IMG/VR virus record: IMGVR_UViG_3300024346_000603
Location: 1-21,481 of that record
From: a virus
Strand: one strand, 5' to 3'
DNA: 21,481 bases
Part shown: positions 6,314 to 12,477 of the stretch, one piece after another
How positions within the stretch are numbered: position 1 is the stretch's first letter
How the letters are laid out: the number at the start of each line of letters is the position of its first letter
Notes under the pieces: model-generated
The model's input: only the letters and a program-made list of their open reading frames with translations
What the model was told of the DNA's origin: nothing
Database searches by the model: none
Position numbers and translations under genes: made by a program

Positions 6314-6321
6314 TATAAATA
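6314..6321 (+). promoter_or_regulatory. TATAAATA, T4-type late promoter match before the 93-aa gene
   Basis: This is an exact match to the classical T4 late -10 element, ending 6 bases before ATG 6328. It is also the reverse complement of TATTTATA, the core of the ATATTTAT(A) motif seen before other genes here. A late transcript from it would be almost leaderless. Confidence 0.35.
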
Positions 6322-6327
6322 TCAAAT

Positions 6328-6609
6328 ATGAACACCAATAATCGATTTTTTAAGTGTGAATGTGGAACTCATACATTGGAAACTGAGTATGATGATGAGT
6401 TTAATCAATATAATTTCACTATATGGCACTATGGTCATCAGGGTGATGTTCCGATGTCATTTAAAGAGAGAGTTAGATGGTGTTGGAGGATATTAACTAC
6501 TGGAAATCCGTGGGCTGACGCGGTTATTTTGTCGGAGAAAAGTAAGGTTGAATTAGTTAATTATTTGAATAATAAAGGTAAATCTGAAAAACAAACACTG
6601 CTTGGTTAA
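6328..6609 (+). CDS. Small CxCG protein, conserved phage type, unknown function
   Basis: A 93-residue protein beginning MNTNNRFFKCECGTHTLE. The CxCG...H motif near residues 10-15 suggests half a zinc knuckle. A tryptophan-rich helix, KERVRWCWRILTTGNPWAD (about 46-64), is characteristic of a small hypothetical protein found in many marine tailed phages, from memory and unverified. No function is known to me. It has its own sigma70-type promoter with a leader, and possibly a T4-type late promoter. The next gene starts 48 bases downstream with a separate promoter in between. Confidence 0.8.
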   Translation: MNTNNRFFKCECGTHTLETEYDDEFNQYNFTIWHYGHQGDVPMSFKERVRWCWRILTTGNPWADAVILSEKSKVELVNYLNNKGKSEKQTLLG

Positions 6610-6621
6610 AAAACAAATAGG

Positions 6622-6649
6622 TTGACAAAAAAGAACAAGGTGATATTAT
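6622..6649 (+). promoter_or_regulatory. Sigma70-type promoter giving a leaderless transcript
   Basis: TTGACA (6622-6627), 16-bp spacer, TATTAT (6644-6649). The expected start (about 6656-6658) coincides with ATG 6658, so the mRNA would have essentially no leader. The first bases of the apparent TTG-started frame are this -35 box, which is why 6622 is not used as the start. Confidence 0.7.
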
Positions 6650-6657
6650 TAAGAGGT

Positions 6658-6867
6658 ATGTTAAACAACAAATTGAAAAACCAAAAAGAAAAATCGAAGA
6701 AGTATGTCGTTATTCGTGATGGTCATCGCGTTTCCGACGTAGAATATATCAACATGGAAGATGCATCCACGGAATATGCATATTGGGGTGGATTGATTAG
6801 GAAGTGGGATCATACATCCAAGATTGAAATTTTAGAGAAGAATGACCGACTTCATAGAACCTTCTAA
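6658..6867 (+). CDS. Small basic phage protein, unknown function
   Basis: A 69-residue protein beginning MLNNKLKNQKEKSKKYVVIRDG. A short lysine-rich N-terminus precedes a compact mixed domain (YVVIRDGHRVSDVEYINMED, then EYAYWGGLIRKWD and KIEILEKND). It has the look of small conserved proteins in T4-like phages, but I cannot assign a function. The start at 6658 is chosen because the promoter occupies the sequence upstream. AAGAGG lies too close to the ATG to act as a normal Shine-Dalgarno sequence. A strong terminator follows. Confidence 0.75.
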   Translation: MLNNKLKNQKEKSKKYVVIRDGHRVSDVEYINMEDASTEYAYWGGLIRKWDHTSKIEILEKNDRLHRTF

Positions 6868-6891
6868 AACCACATAATAAAACATAAGTAT

Positions 6892-6926
6892 AACACGTTC
6901 ATTAACTTGAACGTGTTTTTATTTTT
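6892..6926 (+). terminator. Rho-independent terminator
   Basis: A 10-bp perfect stem, AACACGTTCA (6892-6901) with TGAACGTGTT (6908-6917), with a 6-base loop and a tail of T (GTTTTTATTTTT). It closes the accessory block that began near 3500. Confidence 0.9.
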
Positions 6927-6955
6927 CAGAATATGAGGTTTGATCTATAATTTTG

Positions 6956-6963
6956 ATATTTAT
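6956..6963 (+). promoter_or_regulatory. ATATTTAT motif (candidate late promoter) before the 103-aa gene
   Basis: ATATTTAT located between a terminator and ATG 6978, 14 bases upstream of it. This is the longest spacing among the copies. Confidence 0.5.
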
Positions 6964-6977
6964 TTTCAGATTGATAT

Positions 6978-7289
6978 ATGAAAAAAGTATCATATAAACC
7001 TATTATATTGCCATCTGAGGATTCAGAATTAAAGAGTTTCATCGAGAAAAACAAGACGAAAATGATGGAGAATGTATTAAATTCTATAGAATATTCTCTT
7101 GATAACGATCTATCTTCCGTTGAGGTTTTCAAATTCAAACAGTCAGATTTCATTATAACTTTGAACAGAGATTGTTTTTTAGAAAATGTGGAAAATATAT
7201 ACAAGTATTACATTGAAAATCAAGAATATGAATTGTGTCCGAGAGTTAAGAATATTAATTTTAGATTAACAAAAAACTATGAAAGATAA
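6978..7289 (+). CDS. Conserved hypothetical protein upstream of phoH
   Basis: A 103-residue protein with no known motif. It is mostly helical at the N-terminus (SELKSFIEKNKTKMMENVLNS), followed by a segment of probable beta strands (VEVFKFKQSDFIITLN) and a C-terminal helix (YKYYIENQEYELCPRV). It overlaps the PhoH-like gene by 11 bases, so the two are translationally coupled. Similar proteins sit next to phoH in marine T4-like phages as far as I recall, but no function is established. It is the first gene of a unit that starts after a terminator and an ATATTTAT motif. Confidence 0.8.
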   Translation: MKKVSYKPIILPSEDSELKSFIEKNKTKMMENVLNSIEYSLDNDLSSVEVFKFKQSDFIITLNRDCFLENVENIYKYYIENQEYELCPRVKNINFRLTKNYER

Positions 7290-8004
7290 AAAAAATAGAA
7301 AACCAGATACGAGTCCTGTAATACCACAAAATCAAAAGATAAAAAATAAACTTAATATACGAGAGGACCAAATATTAACGGAAAAACAAAAGATTTTTAT
7401 AGAATTGGCGTTAAATAAGGATGTAAAGATGATATTCGTCAATGGTCCAGCTGGAACTGGAAAAACGTATTTATCTGTATTAGTTTCATTACTCTTAATG
7501 AATGAAAGACGTGTGAGTGATTTACTTTATATAAGAAGTGCGGTTGAAAGTAGTGATAGTAAACTTGGATTTTTGCCCGGTGAAAGCAGTGAGAAAATGG
7601 CACCGTATCTTCAGCCACTCTTAGATAAGTTACATGAATTCCTACCTAATTCAGATGTTGTTACATTACAAAAGGAAGGAAGAATAGACTCTATTCCGCT
7701 TGGATTTTTGAGAGGATTAAACTGGAATGCTAAGGCTATCATAGCAGACGAAGTTCAGAATATGACACAGAAGGAAATAGTGACGCTTATTACTAGAGTG
7801 GGTGAGTTTAGCAAAATATTCATCTTAGGGGATCCTGACCAGAGTGATATCGGTGGTAAGAGTGGTTTTAAAAAGATGTATGATGTGTTCGATGACGAGG
7901 AGAGTAGAAATAATGGAATTTTCACATTCACATTTGATGACGATGATATAGTTCGTTCTAAACTTGTTCGATTCATCATTAAAAAAATTAAAAAAGCAGT
8001 TTAA
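7279..8004 (+). CDS. phoH: PhoH-like P-loop ATPase
   Basis: A 241-residue P-loop ATPase of the PhoH-like family, widespread in marine phages and in bacteria. Visible are Walker A GPAGTGKT (56-63), an LLYIRSAVE segment with downstream LGFLPG typical of the family, Walker B IIADEVQN (about 154-161), and GDPDQSD (sensor region, about 188). A basic tail ends the protein. The family is linked to RNA metabolism and, in some bacteria, to phosphate starvation; its role in phages is unsettled and no phosphate control box is apparent here. It starts inside the end of the preceding gene. The next gene has its own ATATTTAT motif. Confidence 0.92.
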   Translation: MKDKKNRKPDTSPVIPQNQKIKNKLNIREDQILTEKQKIFIELALNKDVKMIFVNGPAGTGKTYLSVLVSLLLMNERRVSDLLYIRSAVESSDSKLGFLPGESSEKMAPYLQPLLDKLHEFLPNSDVVTLQKEGRIDSIPLGFLRGLNWNAKAIIADEVQNMTQKEIVTLITRVGEFSKIFILGDPDQSDIGGKSGFKKMYDVFDDEESRNNGIFTFTFDDDDIVRSKLVRFIIKKIKKAV

Positions 8005-8008
8005 TCTC

Positions 8009-8016
8009 ATATTTAT
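8009..8016 (+). promoter_or_regulatory. ATATTTAT motif (candidate late promoter) before the fibre-like gene
   Basis: ATATTTAT 8 bases before ATG 8025, in the 20-base gap after the PhoH-like gene. A virion-type protein follows, as expected for a late promoter. Confidence 0.6.
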
Positions 8017-8024
8017 TCTTCGAT

Positions 8025-8474
8025 ATGGCAAATAAAAGAATAACAGAATTGGCAGCCACGACGTCATCTAGCTTAGATTCACAAGATCTACTATTGGTCG
8101 TTGATAGAAGTATTTCGGAAACACAAAACATCACGGTTGCGGAGTTCTCCGGTTATATTGCTGACAATGTAAAGGTATTAAACGCCCTACACTCAGATAA
8201 ATCATCGGTGTCTGAATATTCCAATGTCGCAATCACATCGACTGAGTCGGAACACTCTGTCACATCTGATACATCCATTTCGTCGTCATTTTCGGATATA
8301 AGTACTTATTCATTTAAGGGTGGGTCTTCTACGTCTCCCTTTCTATTTCCAAGTTTTACTGAACTTGAGAGGAATAATATGACTAATATACCGGTAGGTT
8401 CTGTAATATATAATACTACTGATACTGGTTCTTTTCAAGGATACACGGCTACTGGTTGGGTAAGTCTATCATAA
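8025..8474 (+). CDS. Tail-fibre-like virion appendage protein
   Basis: A 149-residue Ser/Thr-rich protein. The N-terminus ANKRITELAATTSSSLDSQD, followed by LLLVVDRS, matches the attachment segment common at the start of phage fibre and appendage proteins (KRITEL...D.L.VVD.S..ET..IT). The C-terminus IPVGSVIYNTTDTGSFQGYT, followed by ATGWVSLS, is the small beta motif common at the ends of phage structural appendages. The middle is a low-complexity Ser/Thr region suited to a fibrous trimer. It is very short for a complete fibre, so it may be a connector or a minor head or tail fibre. Family assignment is from motif resemblance only. Confidence 0.7.
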   Translation: MANKRITELAATTSSSLDSQDLLLVVDRSISETQNITVAEFSGYIADNVKVLNALHSDKSSVSEYSNVAITSTESEHSVTSDTSISSSFSDISTYSFKGGSSTSPFLFPSFTELERNNMTNIPVGSVIYNTTDTGSFQGYTATGWVSLS

Positions 8475-8482
8475 AGAATTTT

Positions 8483-8641
8483 ATGAAAAATTCGAAACAA
8501 ACTGATGCAGAGAAACTGGAGAATATTTTTGACGAGATATTGAAACTTACATTTGAGAAGGCAAAAAACGGAGATAGTGATGCATCTAAGATAAATTCAT
8601 TAGCATATGAAGCTAAAAAAATAGTCAGTCGTTTTAATTAG
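8483..8641 (+). CDS. Small helical protein, unknown function
   Basis: A 52-residue charged protein beginning MKNSKQTDAEKLENIFDEIL, predicted by eye to be two helices. An upstream in-frame TTG at 8456 overlaps the previous gene and is unlikely to be the start; ATG 8483, 8 bases after the previous stop, is preferred. Nothing identifies its function. Confidence 0.6.
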   Translation: MKNSKQTDAEKLENIFDEILKLTFEKAKNGDSDASKINSLAYEAKKIVSRFN

Positions 8642-8674
8642 TTATAATAAGTTGTGTTTTGTTAAAGAGTTGGT

Positions 8675-9370
8675 ATGATTCTTTTAATGAAAGAATATAC
8701 TGAAACTAGGTTACAAGAAAACTATGATGTATTCATAGATTTACTAAAGAAAACATTTAAAGGGGATCGGTTGAAGGGGCTTCTCAATCTTTACAGTGAA
8801 GATGAATATGGTATTAGACTTATAACTGCACCAGCATCCGCTAAAGCTCATTTTCATAACGCTTACATCGGCGGATATTTGGATCACATTATGAACGTGT
8901 ATAAGGGTTGTCTCGGATCCAAGAAGTTATGGGCGATGATGGGTGCTACCATCGATTTCACCGATGAAGAAATGATTTTTTCCGCTTTACACCACGATTT
9001 AGGTAAATTGGGAGATAAGAATCAAGGAGAGTATTATCTTCCTCAAGACAGTGAATGGCACAGGAAAAATCGCGGAGAAATTTATAAGTTCAATTCCAAT
9101 CTCCAATATATGAATGTAACAGACCGTGCTCTATTTATTCTTCAATCATATGGGATACAATGTTCTTGGAAAGAAACTCTTTCAATAAAACTTTCAGATG
9201 GATTGTATGACGAGAATAACGAGTCGTATTTAAAAAGTTATAATCCTGACCACGAGCTCCGCACGAATCTCCCACGTATAGTTCACAATGGAGATTTTAT
9301 CGCATGTAGGTCTGAATATGATATGTGGAAACGTGAAAATTCGTGTGAAAAAATTATTAACGAAATTTAA
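8675..9370 (+). CDS. HD-domain metal-dependent phosphohydrolase
   Basis: A 231-residue HD-superfamily protein. Candidate metal ligands are His59/His61 (HFHNAYIGG), His71 (YLDHIMNVY), and the signature His107-Asp108 within FSALHHDLGKLGDK (103-116). A further Asp lies in the C-terminal RIVHNGDFIACR segment. HD proteins hydrolyse phosphate mono- or diesters of nucleotides, and several T4-like marine phages carry one, but the substrate is unknown. The start could also be ATG 8690, which removes four residues (MILL). It is followed by a terminator. The gene is placed among metabolic genes rather than structural ones, apart from the appendage gene just upstream. Confidence 0.85.
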   Translation: MILLMKEYTETRLQENYDVFIDLLKKTFKGDRLKGLLNLYSEDEYGIRLITAPASAKAHFHNAYIGGYLDHIMNVYKGCLGSKKLWAMMGATIDFTDEEMIFSALHHDLGKLGDKNQGEYYLPQDSEWHRKNRGEIYKFNSNLQYMNVTDRALFILQSYGIQCSWKETLSIKLSDGLYDENNESYLKSYNPDHELRTNLPRIVHNGDFIACRSEYDMWKRENSCEKIINEI

Positions 9371-9397
9371 ATTACCGATTTCTTTCTCCGTTCATAC

Positions 9398-9424
9398 AAC
9401 CCACTAATAATAGTGGGTTTTTGG
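9398..9424 (+). terminator. Rho-independent terminator
   Basis: A 9-bp perfect stem, AACCCACTA (9398-9406) with TAGTGGGTT (9411-9419), with a 4-base loop and a T tract. It lies 27 bases after the HD gene stop. Confidence 0.88.
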
Positions 9425-9435
9425 TTTATAAATTA

Positions 9436-9443
9436 ATATTTAT
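9436..9443 (+). promoter_or_regulatory. ATATTTAT motif (candidate late promoter) before the membrane protein gene
   Basis: ATATTTAT (9436-9443) directly followed by a near copy, ATATTTAC (9444-9451), 4 bases before ATG 9456. It lies immediately downstream of a terminator. Confidence 0.55.
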
Positions 9444-9455
9444 ATATTTACAACT

Positions 9456-10265
9456 ATGAATCTATTTTCATTTAAATCCCTAACTATATTTACTTCTTTA
9501 TGTATAGCATCATGTGCGGCCTATTTCTCAATAATAGGAATTGCTATGTTATTTTCCGGTTCTAAAGTGGCAGCTATAGTGATGGCTACCGTCCTCGAAT
9601 TGGGAAAACTCGTATCCACCAGTTTCCTATTTCGTTACTGGAACAAAACAAAGTCTTTTTTAAAGGTATATCTTACATTAAGCGTATTAATATTAATGTT
9701 TATCACATCACTTGGGATATTTGGTTATCTAACCTCATCATATCAGAAGTCTTCGTTGGATAGTAAACTTATGGATGAAAAGATAGTAATATATGAATCT
9801 CAGAAGTCGTCCGCGATGTTGAAAATTGGACAATCCAAAACACGAATAGAAAATATAACTCTACTTAGGAATGCACAGGAAAAAAGATTAAGTGAGGCAA
9901 TGACCAATAATTTAATAGCTAGGAATCCTATACAATTACAGGAAATGCAATCACAGACTATGGAGTTGATTTCTAAAAGTGAATCCAATATAGAGAGTGA
10001 GGATAAAAAAATTCAAACAACGTTAGATGATGTGGATAGAATTAACAAAAATATAACCGATTTGAAAATTGAGTCACACGGTAAATCTGATATAATCACG
10101 TTCAAGTTTGTATCGGATGAGTTTAATATAAACATGGATACAGCTGTGAAGTGGTTTATAATCTTACTTATATCAGTATTTGATCCGCTTGCTATATGTT
10201 TATTATTAGCATATAACACAACTTTGTTTGATGACGAAGATTTAAAAAAAAAGATGAATCTCTGA
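9456..10265 (+). CDS. Four-helix membrane protein with long coiled coil; ends at a -1 slippery site
   Basis: The zero-frame product has 269 residues. Membrane helices are visible at about 11-33, 39-58, 71-93 and 232-253. Between the third and fourth lies a long charged coiled coil (about 100-215). The segment IVMATVLELGKLVSTSFLFR in the second helix, followed by YW, resembles a conserved membrane protein of marine T4-like phages of unknown function (from memory). The reading frame ends just after A AAA AAG (10247-10253). A -1 shift there continues in frame for 48 codons to TAA 10397-10399, giving about 314 residues. Without a shift only MNL is added after the slippery site. It may act at the host inner membrane during infection or as a virion membrane-contact protein; this is inference. 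Confidence 0.8.
   Translation: MNLFSFKSLTIFTSLCIASCAAYFSIIGIAMLFSGSKVAAIVMATVLELGKLVSTSFLFRYWNKTKSFLKVYLTLSVLILMFITSLGIFGYLTSSYQKSSLDSKLMDEKIVIYESQKSSAMLKIGQSKTRIENITLLRNAQEKRLSEAMTNNLIARNPIQLQEMQSQTMELISKSESNIESEDKKIQTTLDDVDRINKNITDLKIESHGKSDIITFKFVSDEFNINMDTAVKWFIILLISVFDPLAICLLLAYNTTLFDDEDLKKKMNL
10247..10253 (+). promoter_or_regulatory. A AAA AAG ribosomal frameshift heptamer (-1)
   Basis: A run of nine A followed by G sits three codons before the zero-frame stop. Read in the zero frame it is A AAA AAG, the same heptamer used by E. coli dnaX. The -1 frame then stays open for 48 codons of coding-like sequence. A weak TGATG/CATCA hairpin lies downstream (about 10267-10281). The same picture could arise from a one-base homopolymer error in the assembly. 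Confidence 0.55.
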
Positions 10266-10399
10266 TTGATGATACGACATCACACTCAAACTCGGAAAAT
10301 TCAGATAATAAGTTGACAATTCCAACAAATAAACGTATTGTCAACTCAGATTCATCTATAAGACGGCATGATTATTTTTCAAGGTTATTTAAGAATTAA
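10253..10399 (+). CDS. -1 frame extension of the membrane protein
   Basis: From GAT 10253 the -1 frame reads 48 codons to TAA 10397-10399, beginning DESLIDDTTSHSNSENSDNK and ending IRRHDYFSRLFKN. It has no start codon in a sensible place of its own, has coding-like composition, and directly abuts the slippery site. It is therefore best read as the C-terminal tail of the membrane protein, cytoplasmic and Ser/Asp/Asn-rich with a basic-aromatic end. A 10-bp inverted repeat lies within it. Confidence 0.55.
   Translation, partial: DESLIDDTTSHSNSENSDNKLTIPTNKRIVNSDSSIRRHDYFSRLFKN
10311..10346. repeat. 10-bp perfect inverted repeat with 16-base loop
   Basis: AGTTGACAAT (10311-10320) and ATTGTCAACT (10337-10346) are perfect complements. 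There is no T run after it, so it is not a terminator. It lies about 58 bases downstream of the slippery site, inside the -1 frame extension. It could be an operator-like site, an mRNA structure or chance. Confidence 0.6.
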
Positions 10400-10437
10400 T
10401 TATTGTTTATCAAATTTGATGATATGTAATTCATATT

Positions 10438-10581
10438 ATGAATGATAATGACATTAAAACGGTTTTAAATTTACTAAAAACTTCTATCAGGAGAACTGAT
10501 TGGGAATGTGTGTGTGAAGCGGTGGAATATTTGGAAGAATTTTCATCTTCCGATATATCCGACGAAGACGATACTATATGA
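10438..10581 (+). CDS. Small acidic protein coupled to the next gene
   Basis: A 47-residue frame, MNDNDIKTVLNLLKTSIRRT followed by DWECVCEAVEYLEEFSSSD and an acidic end (DEDDTI). The stop TGA (10579-10581) overlaps the next start in an ATGA arrangement, the usual sign of translational coupling, and it fills the gap exactly. A 12-bp palindrome ATCAAATTTGAT (10409-10420) lies just upstream. No function can be given; a helical adaptor-sized protein is all that is visible. Confidence 0.65.
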   Translation: MNDNDIKTVLNLLKTSIRRTDWECVCEAVEYLEEFSSSDISDEDDTI

Positions 10582-10862
10582 CAATTATTATAACAATCAT
10601 ACTGTGCGTAATTTCTTTGATTTTAAACATATTTCTAATTACTTCTTTAAATATTAATTTAAAAAAAATTGAAATTTACGAGAGTTGGATTTTAAATTAC
10701 CAAAAGATAGTTAAAGAAACATATCTATTGTTAAAAGAAGTAGATGATAAGGAAATTTTTGAAAAAGACGACGAAGTAGGCGCTGTATTTTCAAATATAA
10801 GGGAAATAATACAAGATTTAAAAGAAAAAACATATGAAGAAGACTTCGACAAAAAAAACTAA
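10578..10862 (+). CDS. Small single-pass membrane protein
   Basis: A 94-residue protein with one strongly hydrophobic N-terminal helix (TIIITIILCVISLILNIFLI, residues 2-21) followed by a charged helical, probably coiled-coil, tail. Its stop lies 26 bases inside the late sigma gene, and its start overlaps the previous stop, so this is a translationally coupled operon with the sigma factor. A membrane anchor for a small cytoplasmic domain is visible; the function is unknown. Confidence 0.75.
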   Translation: MTIIITIILCVISLILNIFLITSLNINLKKIEIYESWILNYQKIVKETYLLLKEVDDKEIFEKDDEVGAVFSNIREIIQDLKEKTYEEDFDKKN

Positions 10863-11736
10863 AACCCCTTCGTCAAAAAACTTAAAAACGAAAAACGCCA
10901 CAGGTAAAACTACGGCTAAATCAATCACAAGTAAAACTGCGGTTAAAAATGTAAAGATCGTTACAATTAAAACTAAGGTTGTGGAACATATAAACAAAAA
11001 AACAACTTTACCATCTGTGGTGGTGTCAGTCGTGGCAGTGGAATCTACACCAAAAAAGATTTCGATTGAAAAGATGTATTTTACAAAAGACACCGAGGAT
11101 TCTATAATCGCTTTCAATAAAGAAACGGATGATGATAGACGGAATGAAATATACAATACGAAGATAAAATATGCATTTGAAAAGTTGGTGGAAAATGTAT
11201 TTAATACATTTAAGTTTAGTTATTTCGACGTTGGTCCGTTGGATGCTCAAAAAGAAACTTTATCACATTTGGTAGCCAATATTAGTAAATTTGAAGAAGG
11301 AAAGGGAAAAGCATTCTCTTATTTTAGTATAATCGCAAAGAATTATTTAATATTTAACAATAATTCAAATTATAAAAGATTCAATCAACAGGTTGATATA
11401 AGTGAAGAAAAAGAAGAACATACAGTTAGATTACAGACGGTCGATGCTCATCATAAAAAAGTAGAAAATCAAGAATTCATGAAAATGATGATCGAGTATT
11501 GGGATGAAAATATAAAGGATATTTTCCCCAAACAAAGAGACCTAAAGATAGCCGAGGCAGTTATAGAACTATTCAGAAACAGCGATAGAATAGATTACTT
11601 CAATAAAAAGGCGTTGTATCTCTATATAAGAGAAATATCAGAATGCAAAACGCAGCAGATAACAAAAATAATTAACAAAATGAAGGAACATCAACAAAAA
11701 ATTACTAAAATGTATGTCAACGAAGGTGTTATCTAA
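10834..11736 (+). CDS. 55: gp55-type late transcription sigma factor
   Basis: A 300-residue sigma factor that directs host RNA polymerase to late promoters in T4-like phages. The core, about 75-240, contains KMYFTKDTEDSIIAFNKE (80-97), KIKYAFEKLVENVFNTFKFS (110-129) and GKAFSYFSIIAKNYLIFNNN (158-177). These match the reduced sigma region 2 of the gp55-like proteins of marine T4-like phages; the FSYFSIIAKNYLI helix is the -10 recognition helix. Residues 1-72 are an added Lys/Thr-rich, low-complexity, very basic segment. The C-terminal part is helical and basic. It overlaps the preceding gene by 29 bases and the homing endonuclease by 23. Its likely targets are the ATATTTAT motifs in this window, by inference. 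Confidence 0.85.
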   Translation: MKKTSTKKTKTPSSKNLKTKNATGKTTAKSITSKTAVKNVKIVTIKTKVVEHINKKTTLPSVVVSVVAVESTPKKISIEKMYFTKDTEDSIIAFNKETDDDRRNEIYNTKIKYAFEKLVENVFNTFKFSYFDVGPLDAQKETLSHLVANISKFEEGKGKAFSYFSIIAKNYLIFNNNSNYKRFNQQVDISEEKEEHTVRLQTVDAHHKKVENQEFMKMMIEYWDENIKDIFPKQRDLKIAEAVIELFRNSDRIDYFNKKALYLYIREISECKTQQITKIINKMKEHQQKITKMYVNEGVI

Positions 11737-12460
11737 TTTAGAAAAATATTATGTTTATCACTTGATAGATCCTTCAACAAACATTCCATTTTATGTCGGA
11801 AAAGGTTGTGGAAATAGAATGTATAAACACGAAAAAGATGTTTTACGTGGAAATGTTCCAAATAAAACAAATTACGATCTTTTTGATAAAATAAGTGAAA
11901 TTCATAAAAATGGAAAATCGGTTATACACGAAAAGATGTGTGACGAAACCAATGAAATCACATCTTTAGCATTAGAATCCGCTTTCATAGAACACTATGG
12001 AATGGAAAGTTTATGCAACTATACGAGGGGTTGGTTTGGTGATAGTCAACGAAGTGAGGAGACTAGACGAAGACAAAGTGTAGCTAATAAAGGCGTTCGT
12101 TCTTATATGTTCGGAGTCAAAAAAACCGAAGAACAGAAACAGAAAAATCGTTTAGCTCACACAGGAACAAACAACTCACGGTATGACCTCACTATCTATA
12201 AATTCTACAATTTCCATCTAAATATCGTAGAGGAATGTACCCAATTTGAATTTCGCAAAAAATATAAAATAGGAAGCCCAGGATTGCATAGACTAATCTC
12301 AGGAAAGAGAGCATCTGTAAATGGTTGGACGTTGGGTAAACGACTTGAAGATATTGAATCCGAACGCCGGATTAAAATAAGTCAATATAGTAAAGGCCGT
12401 CCGAAAAGCGATGAACATAAACGAAACTTGTGGAAAAATAGAACAAGAAATATCAAATAA
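11714..12460 (+). CDS. Free-standing GIY-YIG homing endonuclease
   Basis: A 248-residue endonuclease. The GIY-YIG core is at the N-terminus: YYVYHLIDP (12-20) in place of GIY, FYVGKGCGNR (26-35) in place of YIG with conserved Arg35, His39, and the catalytic-helix region LALESAFIEHYG (85-96) with Glu88/Glu93. The C-terminal half has small DNA-binding modules of the NUMOD type (RRQSVANKGVRSYMFGVKKT; a modular LHRLISGKRASVNGWTLGKR; a final GRPKSDEHKRNLWKNR). Such free-standing genes (Seg-like) cut neighbouring loci in related phages and spread by repair. It starts inside the sigma gene and there is no intron. It is probably translated from the sigma transcript. Confidence 0.88.
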   Translation: MSTKVLSNLEKYYVYHLIDPSTNIPFYVGKGCGNRMYKHEKDVLRGNVPNKTNYDLFDKISEIHKNGKSVIHEKMCDETNEITSLALESAFIEHYGMESLCNYTRGWFGDSQRSEETRRRQSVANKGVRSYMFGVKKTEEQKQKNRLAHTGTNNSRYDLTIYKFYNFHLNIVEECTQFEFRKKYKIGSPGLHRLISGKRASVNGWTLGKRLEDIESERRIKISQYSKGRPKSDEHKRNLWKNRTRNIK

Positions 12461-12464
12461 TCCA

Positions 12465-12472
12465 ATATTTAT
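12465..12472 (+). promoter_or_regulatory. ATATTTAT motif (candidate late promoter) opening the baseplate cluster
   Basis: ATATTTAT 5 bases before ATG 12478, in the 17-base gap after the endonuclease. It would drive the whole gp5 to gp25 run. Confidence 0.6.
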
Positions 12473-12477
12473 AGGTT

